Both the position numbers and the translations under genes were made by a program. 64,000 nucleotides of DNA, from the NCBI GenBank assembly GCA_047967505.1, contig CM106539.1; one strand, given 5' to 3'. This document shows, piece after piece, positions 21,343 through 33,407 of the stretch (positions are counted from its first letter, which is position 1; every line of letters begins with the position of its first letter). This DNA is from Dipteris shenzhenensis (lineage: Eukaryota > Polypodiophyta > Polypodiopsida > Gleicheniales). Below the pieces are notes generated by a model. It made no database searches and was not told the DNA's origin. It was given only the letters and a program-made list of their open reading frames with translations.

Positions 21343-24306
21343 ATGGAAAGAAGTAATGTTGTTTTTTGTAATGTTAAAAAATATAAATCTTCTTTAAAAG
21401 ATTTAATGTTTAAATTTAAAGATGTTTTTACGTTTGATTTACCATATGGTTTACCTCCTGAGAGAGAAGTAGATCATAAAATAGATTTAATTCCTGGATC
21501 TACCCCTGTTTGTAAACCCCCATATAGGCTTAGTCAAACGGAGGAACATAAGGTCAAAAGACAGTTAACGGAATATCTTAAAAAGGGACAAATCCAACCA
21601 AGTAGCTCACCTTGGTCTGCACCAGTTTTACTAGTAAAGAAAAAAGATGGTACTATGCGTTTATGCATAGATTATCGAGCACTAAATAAAATCACCATAA
21701 AAAATAAGTATCCTATGCCTCGCATTGATGAGCTCTTTGATCAATTGCAAGGGGCAAAATACTTTACTAAAATTGATTTAAGATCAGGATATCATCAAGT
21801 ACGAATTAGGGAAGAAGATGTCCCTAAGACATTATTTCGTACTAGGTATGGGCATTATCAATTTAAAGTAATGCCATTTGGATTAACAAATGCTCCAGCA
21901 ACTTTCATGACACTTATGAATAGTGTCTTAAGGCCATATCTAGGGAAATTTGCTGTAGTATTTCTAGACGATATCCTTATTTATAGTAAAACAAAAAAAA
22001 AACATTTGGAACATTTGCAAAAAGTGTTCCAACTGCTTAGAGATAATTCATTCTTTGCAAAAGAATCCAAATGTGAATTCTTTGCAAAAGAAATGAAATA
22101 CTTGGGACATATAATATCCCAAGAAGGGGTTCATATGGACCCTGACAAAGTAAGGGCCATATTGGAATGGTCACATCCTACAAATCTAGAAGAATTACAG
22201 ATATTCTTAGGTTTGTCAGGATTCTATAGGAGATTCATCCAAGATTATGCTAAGATTGATGTTCCGATGACGGACCAGCTTAAGGGGAAGGGAAGCACCT
22301 TCATATGGGATGAACATCAAAAGAGAAGTTTTGAAAAATTAAAGGTAGCTATAGCAGCAACTCCTGTCTTAAAAGTAGTGGATCCCAATGAACCATTCGT
22401 GGTTGAGACAGATGCCAGTGATTTTGTTGTTGGGGCGGTACTTATACAAAAAGGTCGACCGGTAGCTTTTGAAAGCAAAAAGCTAGATTGTGCCCAACGG
22501 AATTACTCGGCATATGAGAAGGAACTATATGCTATAGTCTATGCTTTAAAGAAGTGGAGGCACTATTTATATGGTGCAAAATTTGAGATCATCTTTGATC
22601 AAGAAAGCATTATATGGATTTGTAATCAGCCTGAGCTTAAAGGTAGAAAAGCTAGATGGGCTGAGTTAATGCAAGAGTTTGATATACAATTGACATATAG
22701 GAAAGGGAAGTTTAATGTGGTAGCAGACTATCTTAGCCGAATGCCAATTGCTAATGAATTGAGTTTTACTCAATTTCAGAATGATTTCCTAGAGTCCTTA
22801 AAAGGGAAATGTGAATTTGATCCTCACTTCTCTGAAATATGGAAAGCAATTAAAAACAGGGATCCAACTAATCGAGAGGCTTTCACTAAGGAGTCACATG
22901 GAAATGGCAACACACCACGGGTTGGTGATAAAGGACTCAAGTGGAGAAAATATACTATTGAAGATGGCTACCTACTCTACAAGGGCAGAGTATGTGTCCC
23001 AGATGATAATGACATTAGGCGCCAAATCCTTTTTGAATGTCATGATAGTCCGAGTGGTGGACACCCAAGAATTCAGAAGACATATGTACTTCTGAAAAGA
23101 CAATTCTTTTGGCCTGGAATAGGTAAGGACGTCCAAGATTATGTATTGAAGTGCCAAAAATGCCAGGTCAATAAGGTTGAACGCCTTAAGGTAGGAGGTC
23201 TCCTACACCCATTGGAGATTCCATCTGGCAAATGGGAAAGCATCTTTATGGATTTCATTGTGGGACTACCTAGGACACAGAGGGGGCACAACTCTATGTG
23301 AGTAATTGTGGATCGGTTGACCAAGATGGCTCATTTTATTCCTCTCAGTGAAGATGTTAAAACTCTAGAATTAGCTAGGCTATTTGTGGAGCATATTTAT
23401 AGACTGTATGGGCTACCCGCCGGTATTGTTAGTGACCGGGATAGCATATTTAATAGCCATTTTTGAAGGGCTGTGTTTAAGAGGTTGGAAACTTCATTGG
23501 ATATGAGCACCGTGGATCATCCATAGAGTGATGGTCAAACTGAAAGGGTCAATCAAAGCATTGAGGATATGCTTCATGCATATGTAAGTAAACGGCAAAC
23601 TAATTGGGAACAGTATTTGCCCATATTAGAATTTGCATATAACAGTGCCAAACATTCAACTATAGGTTTCAGTCCATTCATGATGATGTATGGATTTCAA
23701 CCTAGAGCCCCAATAACAGTGGGACTTGAAAAAGAGAAGGTTCAAGCGGCCAATGACTTTCTTGAGGATATGAATCAAATGCTTAAGTTAGCTAAAGATA
23801 GCATAATAAGAGCTCAAGATAGAGCACGAAGTTATGCAAACCCCCACCATAGAAAGTTGGAGTTTGAAGTAAATGAGAAAGTCTACCTTAAGGTACCTGA
23901 ATCTTCAGAATCTCTAAAAACAGGTAAATGTCTGAAGTTGTCTCCTAGGTATTGTGTACCATTCACAATACTTAAGAGGATTGGAGAACTTGCTTACAAA
24001 TTAGCCTTACCTAAGGGATGTAGAGTACATCCAGTTTTTCATGTTAGAAGGCTAAAAAGAAAATTAGGAGATGATGATAATCTCATTGGAAATGAAGTCC
24101 TAGTTGAACTTATAGAACCTGCATCTTTACCACATGAACCAAAAAAAAATTTAGATACACAAGAAAAAAGAACGCGACATACTATATGGAAAGAATGTCT
24201 AGTTAAGTGGAAAGATAGATCTGAAGAGAGTTCAACATGGGAAAAAGTAAGCAGTCTCCAGAGGAGGTTTCCCAATTTTGTTTTCGAGGATGTAAACAAT
24301 TCTTAA
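21343..24306 (+). pseudogene. Pol of gypsy element A (RT-RH-INT-chromodomain)
   Basis: One frame with three stops. Reverse transcriptase: [47 protein letters not shown] and the catalytic FLDD at residues 207-210. RNase H: ETDASD near 357 and [18 protein letters not shown]. Integrase: HHCC zinc finger (His 567 to CQKCQ near 605), MDFIVGLP, then after a stop VIVDRLTKMAHFIPL and SDGQTERVNQ. The C-terminus has VHPVFHVRRLK and a chromodomain-like ECLVKWKD with SSTWE. Stops lie at 23299-23301, 23464-23466 and 23524-23526, in positions where the family has Trp, Trp and Gln. The frame is -1 relative to gag. It ends 11 bp before the 3' LTR. Confidence 0.93.
21376..21382 (+). promoter_or_regulatory. 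Possible -1 frameshift heptamer A AAA AAT
   Basis: In the gag phase the bases read TTA AAA AAT, so A-AAA-AAT fits the X-XXY-YYZ slippery pattern. Slipping back one base would join directly to the pol phase at [14 protein letters not shown] at 21269 in the gag phase would have to be read through, and no downstream pseudoknot was checked, so simple indel decay is an equal alternative. Confidence 0.3.
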
Positions 24307-24317
24307 GGGGAAGGGAA
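24304..24317 (+). promoter_or_regulatory. Polypurine tract of gypsy element A
   Basis: AAGGGGAAGGGAA directly precedes the 3' LTR and would prime plus-strand cDNA synthesis. Confidence 0.88.
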
Positions 24318-24660
24318 TGTTACGTCAACTATAATACCGTGTGACCATGGTATAAGGCGGGAAGCTAGAGGGCTTGACAGTGCAACAGTGGACACACAAA
24401 TTAATGCCTAGGCAAAATAGATCTAGCATTAAGAGGGATGCCAAGAGGGGTTAAAAGGGTGAGGACCTTGGAAATGACACTTGGCATCATAGGAAGACCA
24501 CATGGCATGCATTGGGTTCAGGGGAGGCTTCCAGAGAGAGGCTCCAAAAAAAGAAAAGAAAAGAAACAAGGGAGTTCACAGTGTGGAATAAGGGGAGCAC
24601 TCTGGAAAGCCGTGGCTGGGAGAAGAACTCAAATTGGGCCCTCTTTATGGTGATGTTTCA
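24318..24660 (+). repeat. 3' LTR of gypsy element A
   Basis: 343 bp, TGTTACG to TGTTTCA, colinear without gaps with the 5' LTR and followed by the second TAGAT (24661-24665). Confidence 0.95.
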
Positions 24661-24665
24661 TAGAT

Positions 24666-25930
24666 ACGATGGACAGGAACTTTAGATTCGTCACTCACTC
24701 TCCTGCGGTAGTACCAGGTGCATGATTGCTATCAAGCCGCGTTTGAGTATTATATATTATTGAACAAACAACATTATGACTCTTGACTTTCTTTGCTACA
24801 ACAGACCCCCCTCAATGGGGGTGCCACGCATTTGCACAGCTGTTGGTTGACATCCTTGAGATGAACAACTTCTATGGGTGGGTGGTCCCTAACATTTCAT
24901 TCCATTCTTAAAAGAATATTTATGGATGTAGTTTTTTTTTGCAACTATGAGTGTGTAAAGAGACTGTTCTTTGAATTATAGATACCTCCCAATTGGCACT
25001 TGGTTCATGAGGCTCCATATTCGAAATGAATTGCTTCCTTGCTTTTGGTTGAGGTAGAAATGGCCACTTTCTTCAGACACCGACTCACCACTCCACGTGA
25101 TGGTAAGCGCTCTCATGGAGTATCCCAAGGCTCATTTGTAAACATGTGCTAAAGTGTCTTTCGATTCAATTTTTTTAATTCTTACTTTCATCCTTTTCTA
25201 CTTGCATAGGTGTCACCGGCACGCCGAGATACATGCGTCGTCAACATCTACTTATTCCAACACATCCAAGATGCCCTACACGATATCTATTTCATTAGCG
25301 AACCTCTATGTGCACCTGCACTTATTTGGCTATTGGAGCTTTATGGACTTTTGGATATGCATGCACTTTCAATTTACATGTTTTGTTCTCTCAGATAAAG
25401 AACATGTCAATTGAGAGAAAGAGAGATAGCTTGCGCACCCGTGTGGCAGAGATACCAATCCATCAAGAAAGCTGCCTATCTGATGCTATCAGAAATACGG
25501 GCACAAGGTTATGAGAAGTTTGCCAGAAGTTGGAGGAGTTATGGGCACATGTAATCTGAACGGGTAAACTTCATCGTAATGCGGGTAAGTGTTAAACTGG
25601 ATCCTTCCCATTGGTTATCCTTTCATTGTCTCCCCTTCCCTGCATGTGCACTCAGATTGCATGGCGTCATGCTCAATTTTCCCTTTCGTTTTCCATCCGG
25701 TTGAAAGTTCACTACCACATCAGTAGCAGCATCATGTCGAAAAGGCATATTAGGGAGCTCATGTGCCCAAGGTGAGAGAGAGAGCGTGAGAGAGGGTGGG
25801 AGGTTACCAGCCCATCGTAGATGGGTCAGGCTACTCGTGTACCTAGTGAGTCTCAAGTTTTCTCTAAATTTTGGCATGCAACCTTCCTCGTGCACCTTCC
25901 TCCACTTTATCTTGTCCTCATAGCCCCCCT
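24666..25930. other. No recognised gene
   Basis: Before the gypsy insertion this was contiguous with 18188. A short palindromic run CCCCC-TCAAT-GGGGG lies at about 24807-24822 but is not followed by CTRR. A helix-like plus frame (25404-25515, MSIERKRDSLRTRVAEI) has an in-frame stop and no recognised family. A GA-rich run (about 25772-25800) also occurs. Confidence 0.4.
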
Positions 25931-25932
25931 AT

Positions 25933-26024
25933 TAGATCATATATACTTTTCAAGCTTCCACCATCCATTATAGGTCATAGATAATTTTCAAGCTTCCACG
26001 ATTCATTATAGATCATAGATAATG
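25933..26024. repeat. Short tandem repeat, period 38 bp
   Basis: Two full units and a partial third of TAGATCATATATACTTTTCA then AGCTTCCACCATCCATTA, at 25933, 25971 and 26009, differing at a few positions. Confidence 0.85.
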
Positions 26025-26589
26025 GGGCAGTGTTGTTGGGCACTCAAATTGTCCCCTCTTGTTTTCTAGTTGCTCCCACTTACCCAGGAGCTAAAGCACA
26101 CCCATTTGTCCATGGAGCCCTCATGCACATCCTTTGTGCCCACACATCGACATCAACTCCACTTGGATCCAAACGAATTTCAAAACACCAATTAGATGCA
26201 AGGGGGTGGATCCTTAGCTGCACCTACGCATCCACACTATTGATCCCACAACTAAGTGGGAGATCACAGATCACAATCAAATTTTAGCATTAAGTGGATC
26301 TTGATTTGAACAAGGGAGGGAAAATTAGCGGTCCTCCAGGAATGGGGGCGAGAGAAGACGAGGGCATGGGACAGATCTGTGCATTCTCTAAGCCCCTTTT
26401 GTCCCCTGCACGTTCGTGTATTGGGCATGCCAATGATGGGCATGTGAGCCCCCTTTGCAATCTCAACACGTGACAGGCATGCGAGAAAGTGTCGCCACAC
26501 TATTGGTCTTCTATCCATACACGTGGCGATGAGAAATACGCTAGTTCCCAAATTTTGTTGGGATTTCAAATTTGGTTGTTCATGTATTG

Positions 26590-27740
26590 AACTGTTTACC
26601 TTAGAGAGTCGCATGCAATTTAGGTGTTCTCCCACCTGCTCTAAAAGCTCAATGCACACCACATGACAATGCGCAACTGGCCTCTACACCAGCTACGCTT
26701 TACCACACCAATCAAGGAGGTCCTTAGTGGCAAAATCTATTCGCATCTACCGATTGTTGCTATACAACTACTCCTCTAGCCCCATATTGCCGGTGGACTG
26801 GGGGTGGCGCACTGATGCTGAGTTTGGCACCTCCAAAATGGAGGATGCAATTTTGAGCACTAGGGACGCATACTATGCATCAATTTCCTCGTGTACATCA
26901 ATTACATGCACAACCTATTGCACTCATTTGGAGCGTCTGCACCATACTATGCTCCCTCCAATTTCGTCATGTGCACCAATTTCATGCGCAGCCAGCCACA
27001 CTCATTTGGATCATGTGCATATGAAGTAGATGGATTGGCACCAGCTACACTTCAAATCGTGTATTGGCAAGCTAGTGGAACTCTAGTCCTCAATTTTGTA
27101 TGTAGATTTTGGAGGTTGCAGTAGCTTGCCATCTCGCTCTGACCTTAGTTTCCAAGCCAATAAGAGATGGGTGCCGAGATAGAGATGGCCAACGAAGCTC
27201 CAGTGTGGGTTCTATGATGTATTAGCCTTTTTGTTCACGAGAGACAATGTAGTTCAGGCTTCAAGGTCACACCAACTGTGCACTTTTTACGCTATGTGCA
27301 TAGGCTCTAAGTAGAGAGTAGCATGTAGTTTAGGGGTTATCCCACCTACTCTAAGGCTCAATGCACAGGTGAAGACAAATGCACAACTGGCCTCTCCACA
27401 AGCTACAGTTTGGCACACTAGTAGAGGAGATCCTTAATGGCAAAATCTATTCACGTCTACTAGTTGTTGCTATACAGCTCCCCCTCTAGTCCTATCTACA
27501 CACCCTACACCTACAAAAACCTCCATGTGGAGGTGAAAATGCATGCTTTGACTGTCTATAGCCGATAGATAGGGGGTGGTGCAATGGTGGTGAGTTTGAC
27601 CTCCAAAATGGAGGATGTGATTTTAAGCACTAGTCATTTGGAGCGTGTGCACTAGCTCTTTGATGGAATGGCACCAACTACACTCCAAACCGCATATTGG
27701 TTGTTGCAAGTTGGTGGATAGAGCACAATTTTTCAGTTCA
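26590..27740. repeat. Diverged direct duplication, about 0.7 kb apart
   Basis: The block at about 26600-27070 and the block at about 27310-27735 share the same order of segments. These are GCATG-A-TTTAGG, CTCCCACCT-CTCTAA, GCTCAATGCACA, CAACTGGCCTCT, GGCAAAATCTATTC, GTTGCTATACA, CACCTCCAAAATGGAGGATG and GAGCACTAG. The right block has an insert (about 27500-27570), and the left continues with further GCACCAATTTCATGC-like units. No coding content was recognised. Confidence 0.75.
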
Positions 27741-27744
27741 TACA

Positions 27745-30700
27745 TAGGAATTCGAGTCATAGTGATGACCCTGACTAAGACTTTGCATTAAAGTCTCTCC
27801 AACAACTCTACCTCCCTTCTGGCATCCCGAGAGACTGACAGGTGACAGTTGATCTTCATGGATGATAGGCACTTTCAGGTCAACTTGCTAAGTTGCATAG
27901 TTGCCACATTTGGCACCCCAAAAATCTGGGTGCAAAAATGGGGACCTAACGGTGCATAAATGCCCGAGGTTATTTCAATGTGTGGCCATGTCTGGATTGT
28001 AGTCAGTGCCAGGAGGATTAGTCAGCAAGTTTCCCCCATGCAAACTACCCATCTTCCTCGAGGGCGTGGCCCCTGCTCCTCCCTTGGACTAGGGGCTTGG
28101 AGCAACTCCCTTAGGAGCATGGGCTTTGAGCACCCAAGTCCCCCTGTAGTAGCAATAGCATGCTTTAAGAGTGGTTGAGGGCTCGGAGGTGATTGCTCCC
28201 CTAGCTTGCCCTGTAACTGTTGGAGCAGAGGAGGCCAAGAGTTCCTAGATACCCATGCAGTAGAGAGCTTCCTCCTTGCCAATGGCTACTGAGGGGCGAC
28301 CCTACACTCTCTAGCCCCCCCCCCCCACCCACATCCCACCCCACCCCATTTGGCCCCCCTCCTCCTAGCTCTCCTCTTTCCCCCCTCCCTCTGCCCCCCT
28401 ACTATTATCACCAGAGTCACCTGTTCCCCCCTTCTCACTCTACCCCTATGCCTCCTACCCATGCTTTCTTGATATCTAGCCCCACTCACCAGCACTCGGA
28501 TCATGGTAAGGTCGCATCCTCTTCCCAAGCCACTTCCTTGTCTTAGCAACCCTCCTCCCTTGCATTGCAAGACTTAGCCTCTTCTCAAGCACCAAGGAAA
28601 GGGGTATCACCCTCTCAATTTTCCACTTTGAGATTGTGGGCTAGGCTCCCTTTGTCGACTATAGGCTCGAGCCATGCAACTACCTTGAGATTCCAGACTT
28701 GTATCCTATGCCTCTAGAATGAGTAGTCTTGATTTTGTAGCACCGAAAAGGGGACTCGATCAGTGTGGTTAGTTCCCACAAACCCTTTTAGGGTTCATCA
28801 CTTTGCTTCCACAAGCTTGGAGAGGTGGACCCCGATGATGCTTGATGCCATGATGGATGATCAGTTGTATCAGATGATGGATGATTGCATGGGCCCGTAT
28901 GGGGTGGATTTGTGGCTCAAGTATGGGGTTCCACTCATTTTCTTCTCAGCTTTGCCCTAGAGAGCTCGGGCTCTCTAGCTTGGTAATAGGAATGATTTGC
29001 TTGCCACCTCAAGTAGCACTCATGGGACCACACTACTAGCCATTAGCAGCAGTGTGCTAAGATGTTCGGGGTGGATATCTCTTTCATGCTACAGTGGGCA
29101 TGAGGTTGAGATTGATCCAGTCGCGACCTTGGGATGTAGGTGCATAGACACATATGTCCAAACCCCCTTTGAAGTCACAGAGATTTGAATTGCTACTACT
29201 ATCCATATGGCCACTTCATCCTGTCCTCCTAGGTCTCCCCCTATTGTCTCTATCCAATCTGTTGAGGGGTGGGAGAGGCCCAACTCTAGCCTCTGCTGTA
29301 ATCTCTCACTAGGTGACCCATTTGCCTGTAATGAAGACACTGTCTTGGTAATCCAAATACCTCTAGTCTCTTTCATAGTGTTTCCCCCTCAAGGGTCCCA
29401 AGAAGAATCTCCTTCGGAAGACACTTTGGATCCTCAACGACCATCCTGAGCCTTGGAACCCCATCATTTGTTATTGTAGTCTCTGTGGGGGACTTCAGTA
29501 TGGTGTCAAATTTTTGGCTAATAGATGGAAGGATGGCTCTATACTCCCATGGGAGTCCGAGAGCCAAAGCATCATTGAAAAGTGAGGGACATGATGGGTC
29601 AAGTCCATATCCTCCACTGTAAAGCCATGATACCAAGGAAAGAGATAAACTAAGTGGGGTCAAAGAAGAATGAGACTTTGCTCCACAAGTGCCAAGATGG
29701 TGACTGGGGAGCTCACCTAGAGAAGGAAAACACCTCTACTATAGATGGAGTGGTCCCCTTCTAGTGCCAAGCTTGCCTACATTCAGTATCTCACATGCCT
29801 CCTTGTGGGTGTGAGGCCAATAATTCTACCTACAATGACCCTATCCTGAAGTGACTACAGTACTTGCTTCATCTATTGCTTATCATTTGGAGAAAGAAGA
29901 ACCTTAACCATTGTGGGAATCAAGGGCGCTTCCATAGAGCCCCATTAGCCAGACCAAAGGTTTCCACCAAGATTTTCTTACCTCTAGACAATCAAGAATG
30001 TTGTACTACAAGTGAAGGGGAAAGGTGGAAAGGAGAAAGAGAAAGGAAAGTCGTTAGGTAAGGACACCTGGCAAAAGTCAGACTAAAATCAAAAGAAAAG
30101 CCTCAAAGAGAGGGTAAGAAAGCCACCAAAATCTTGCCACTCCTATTGAAGAAAGAGAGTTTTACGAAGTTTTGAGGGAGAGTTCCAAAAGCTCACAAGA
30201 GCAAGTCGTACTAAAGGAGGAAAACAACCATAGAGATCTCTTGCTGAAAAGTCAACCCTTTGGAACCACAAAAGGAGAGCGTGCTGAAAACTGCCAAAGG
30301 AAAAGTGGTTGTCGCAAGCTCAGCCACCATACCCAATTGAGAGATTCTCCCAATTTAGAGCTGCCACTATCAAATCGAGGCCTTAAAGGGGGCTTGTCAA
30401 TCACTATGTTGAAGTGATGGGTTGTCTAATTGCGCAAGTCTAGCCACAAAACTTTTCAAAAGCTAGCTGTATGCCCCTCCAAGAATCTGCCAACAAACTC
30501 CAAAGGGCTTACCAAAGCTGTACCCTCGCTAAAGGTCCCTCAAGGGGACTAGGAGCTACCACGCAACCTGATAGCAGCCCAAATGAAGGTAGGGGGGCAG
30601 AGACCCCCTTTGACAATCATGAGCTAGTAAGAGGCTTTCAAAGGAGGGATATGCTACCAAAGAGCCACATGGCCCCTCCAACAGCTATGCCCAAAACAAA

Positions 30701-31255
30701 ACGAAGCACCCACGACCTTGGGAAGCAAGGTCGTCTACTAAGCTAATCCACGAAACAAGTGTGCCACTCCTCCAACCTAAGCAAATGGCTACCAACAGCA
30801 CAAGGCTCTGAGCTAGAGGCTTGGGTAGGTAGCGAATACGATCAAATGCTAGAGGAGTGTTTCACAACCCACAAGCCAGGTCCAAACAGTTATCACGACC
30901 AAGAAAAGCCCCTGACGGGGCTTCTCCTAGCTGCTCCATCAAACAGATGATTTGAGGCCAACAATGGCACAAAAAACAAAGGGCAGGAAGGGGATGGAAA
31001 GGCGGAAGAAGAGTGGGTGCTAATGGAAGAAGAGGCGGCATGAAGAGGAGATGGCGAGGGAAGAAGAAGATGGGGCTAGCACCAACAAGCAATCGAGCTA
31101 TAGTCCCACTCCTATTGCTTCACAAAAAGCATCTTTGGGTCATCTTGATGCTTTCTACGTCCCTAAGCCTCTAATAATTGGGATGATGGTCAAGTCACTT
31201 GGAAACTCACTACTTAGAACTAGTCCACGTTCAATAATAAGAAAGTTCTTCAATA
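27745..31255. other. Frame-rich block without recognised product
   Basis: GC content rises here and several interrupted plus-strand frames occur. A proline-rich one (28220-28546) is created by a pyrimidine-rich tract. A group at 29864-30950 includes ERAENCQRKSGCRKLSHHTQ and PLQESANKLQRAYQSCTLAK. I saw no reverse transcriptase, integrase, transposase or cellular domain on either strand. Stops interrupt every frame, so any protein once encoded is dead. An old gag-like or non-LTR ORF1-like remnant is possible but unsupported. Confidence 0.35.
28312..28460. repeat. Pyrimidine-rich low-complexity tract
   Basis: Runs of C, CCCCA and CCTCCT units dominate the plus strand. The tract accounts for the proline-rich and, on the other strand, glycine/arginine-rich open frames here. 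Confidence 0.85.
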
Positions 31256-31260
31256 ACAAG

Positions 31261-31404
31261 TGCATTAACAAAGCATGATGAACTAACTTTGAATCTCTTC
31301 CTGTCTTAGTACTCAATCAAGTCTTGAAATATTGCATTAGCAAAGCATGATGAACTAACTTTGAATCTCATCCTTTCTTAGTACTTGATCAACTCTTGGA
31401 ACAT
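31261..31404. repeat. Tandem duplication, period 72 bp
   Basis: TGCATTA-CAAAGCATGATGAA and the following bases occur at 31261 and again at 31333 with about 90 percent identity. A separate pair of CCACCATCTACATCATCCAA-AGG-AAGGAATTG segments lies near 31609 and 31742. Confidence 0.88.
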
Positions 31405-32261
31405 TGCACAAGTCTCAAAGTAACCAAGCATGTCTTTTTGTTGTTCAAATTGCCTCACTCGCCTCCAGGAGGCCACAAAGAGAATCCAAGATGATTTTAC
31501 AAAATCCAAACACCACTCAAGACAAGGCCTCAAGCCCAAAGTATTTCTCATTGTTGGCATAGGAAATGTGCCCCATCCACAACTGACGCTACTTTGACTT
31601 CTTCCCCCCACCATCTACATCATCCAAAGGTAAGGAATTGCTAAAGAAATTGGAGTTAACTCAATCTTCTTCTCATTTGATGTATAGGAAATCCTTTTGG
31701 GTGACCCATCCACCTCTAATATTACATTAATTCCTTCTTCCCACCATCTACATCATCCAAAGGCAAGGAATTGGAAATTGATCTTATAGCCTTCCATAGA
31801 GTTCAGACAATGTGAACAACCACTGCATTAGCAAACACAAAAGGAATGGGTGTCCCCTCTGAAGGGCGCATGTGGCACCTTTGAGGAACCATTTTTTGCT
31901 TCCATATTAATTGATGCATACAAGCTTGACCCTCCAATCCACCTCTTTCTAAGGTGGGTGTACAAGCCACTCCATGAGAGTGTGAGAATCCAAATTCAAG
32001 CCCTTGCTCTGCATCCTCAATTACTATCATAGTCGAGCTTGGCCCTCGGGTTGAATATGTCTCTTATATGGTCCTAGTGGAACCAAGACAAGATATTGCA
32101 CCCACATCCTACATGGTCGCCCCTTCCCTTAATTTCATGTGGAGTGGCAATTAGAGAGGGCACATGGACTAGAATGCTCCCTTGGATTGCAACCTAGAAT
32201 GCAACCAACCCCTTAGTTGTAATTGTCCTCCTTAGACTACAATATATGGATGCAATCTTTC

Positions 32262-32672
32262 CCTCAATTGCATCGTGAAGAGTGTAGTATGGCCCACTAT
32301 CTTTTGCATTAAATCCATCTCTAAACACTAAGTAGTCTTGAGTTTAGGCCCTTTGAATGCATTTTCAGCTTGGGATGCCACTAGCTTATATCATAAATTA
32401 TAGGGCATCTTGAGATAAGGTGAGAGTGTGCAAGGATGAGAAAATAATAGAGAGAGAGAGAGAGAGACAAAGTCTTCTCCTCAATTGCACCCCTAAAGAT
32501 GTGTAGTACAGCCCCACTATCTCTTACATTGAAACCGTCTCTAAACACTGAGTAGTCTTGAGTTAGGCCCTTTGGATGCATTTTCAATCTAGGATGCCAC
32601 TAGCCTCGATGATAAATTATAGGGCATCTTGAGATAAGGGGGGAGTATGCAACGATGAGAAAAACACACACA
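32262..32672. repeat. Tandem duplication, period about 217 bp
   Basis: Units at 32262-32478 and 32479-32672 share CCTCAATTGCA, GTGTAGTA, CCCACTATCT, AAACACT-AGTAGTCTTGAGTT, GGGATGCCACTAGC-like and ATTATAGGGCATCTTGAGAT, each ending near a microsatellite (GA in the first, CA in the second). Confidence 0.85.
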
Positions 32673-33407
32673 CACACACACTTACTATTCTCCTTTTTCT
32701 TTTGCATCCACTTAATTTCTTAATTTTCCCTTTTCCTATTTTTCTAATTCCTTTTCCATCTATCTCACAAACATTCCCTAATTTTTCATGATTCCTCCTT
32801 TTTTTTTCCAATTTCTTTCTTAAAGCTCTAAAGTTTTCTCCCCCCCCAATCTTCAACCAATTTTCTCCTATTTTTTTCTCTTCCTTCCCCATAATTTTCT
32901 CTAATTTCACTTGATTTCCCCCAATTATTTTTATTAATTTTTTAAAACCAACTTTTTAAATCCTTTTTCCTTTTTTGCAAATTCTCTCTAGGACCGTTTT
33001 TTTACACCTTTAAAGTCTACATCAAGCTGTTTAAGTCTGTATTTAAGCCACTATTTTATTGTGACCCTGATAACAAGGGAGGGGTGTTTATGACACATGT
33101 CTTCCCAAATAAAGTTACGTTGGTTCTTACCATGTTTTCTTGTTGGATGGTGGCAAGTATGCAAAATTTCCTCTTCAATAAAAGAGATGCTTATCAGGGC
33201 TTCACCAAGCTCCATTTTTTTTTGCAAAAACATTATTGTCATTTCTTATCAAAGCTCTTATATACTTTTTATGTAATTCCGTAGGTGCTTTATCTACATA
33301 CTCAAACTCTTCCTTAATTCTATAATGTTCTCTTTCTATCCTTTACCCTTACTCTTTTGTCTTTTCACTATGCAAAGGGGGTTTTTGTCTTGTCTTCCAC
33401 ACACATG
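32664..33407 (+). repeat. Nest-host repeat, copy A
   Basis: A CA microsatellite, then a T/C-rich stretch, ACAAGGGAGGGGTGTTTATG, a block around TACCATGTTTTCTTGTTGGA, and TCTTCCACACACA at the end. Copy B (33939 onward) matches it closely but is split by two copia elements. AAGGGAGGGG followed by TGTTTATGAC (near 33087) resembles a polypurine tract plus LTR start of an old retroelement, which is an inference. A 63-codon minus frame is open in both copies but matches nothing I know. Confidence 0.8.

Larger units (their letters stand above)
18194..24660 (+). mobile_element. Complete Ty3/gypsy chromovirus, element A
   Basis: A 6467-bp element bounded by 343-bp LTRs that begin TGTTACG and end GTTTCA, with a perfect TAGAT target duplication. 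Internal order is primer-binding site, about 1 kb leader, gag-protease frame, pol frame (reverse transcriptase, RNase H, integrase, chromodomain-like end) and polypurine tract. The order RT-RH-INT places it in Ty3/gypsy and the C-terminal chromodomain-like segment in the chromoviruses. The LTRs differ at 9 of 343 positions by my count. Three stop codons in integrase make it non-autonomous. It integrated about 170 bp downstream of the Helitron frame. Confidence 0.95.

Noticed and set aside
24807-24822. CCCCC-TCAAT-GGGGG hairpin as Helitron 3' end
   Set aside because: No CTRR terminus follows within the expected distance, and it lies past the gypsy insertion without other terminal signals.
28220-28570. 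Proline-rich plus frame and Gly/Arg-rich minus frame
   Set aside because: Both are by-products of the C-rich low-complexity tract; no start context or domain supports a gene.
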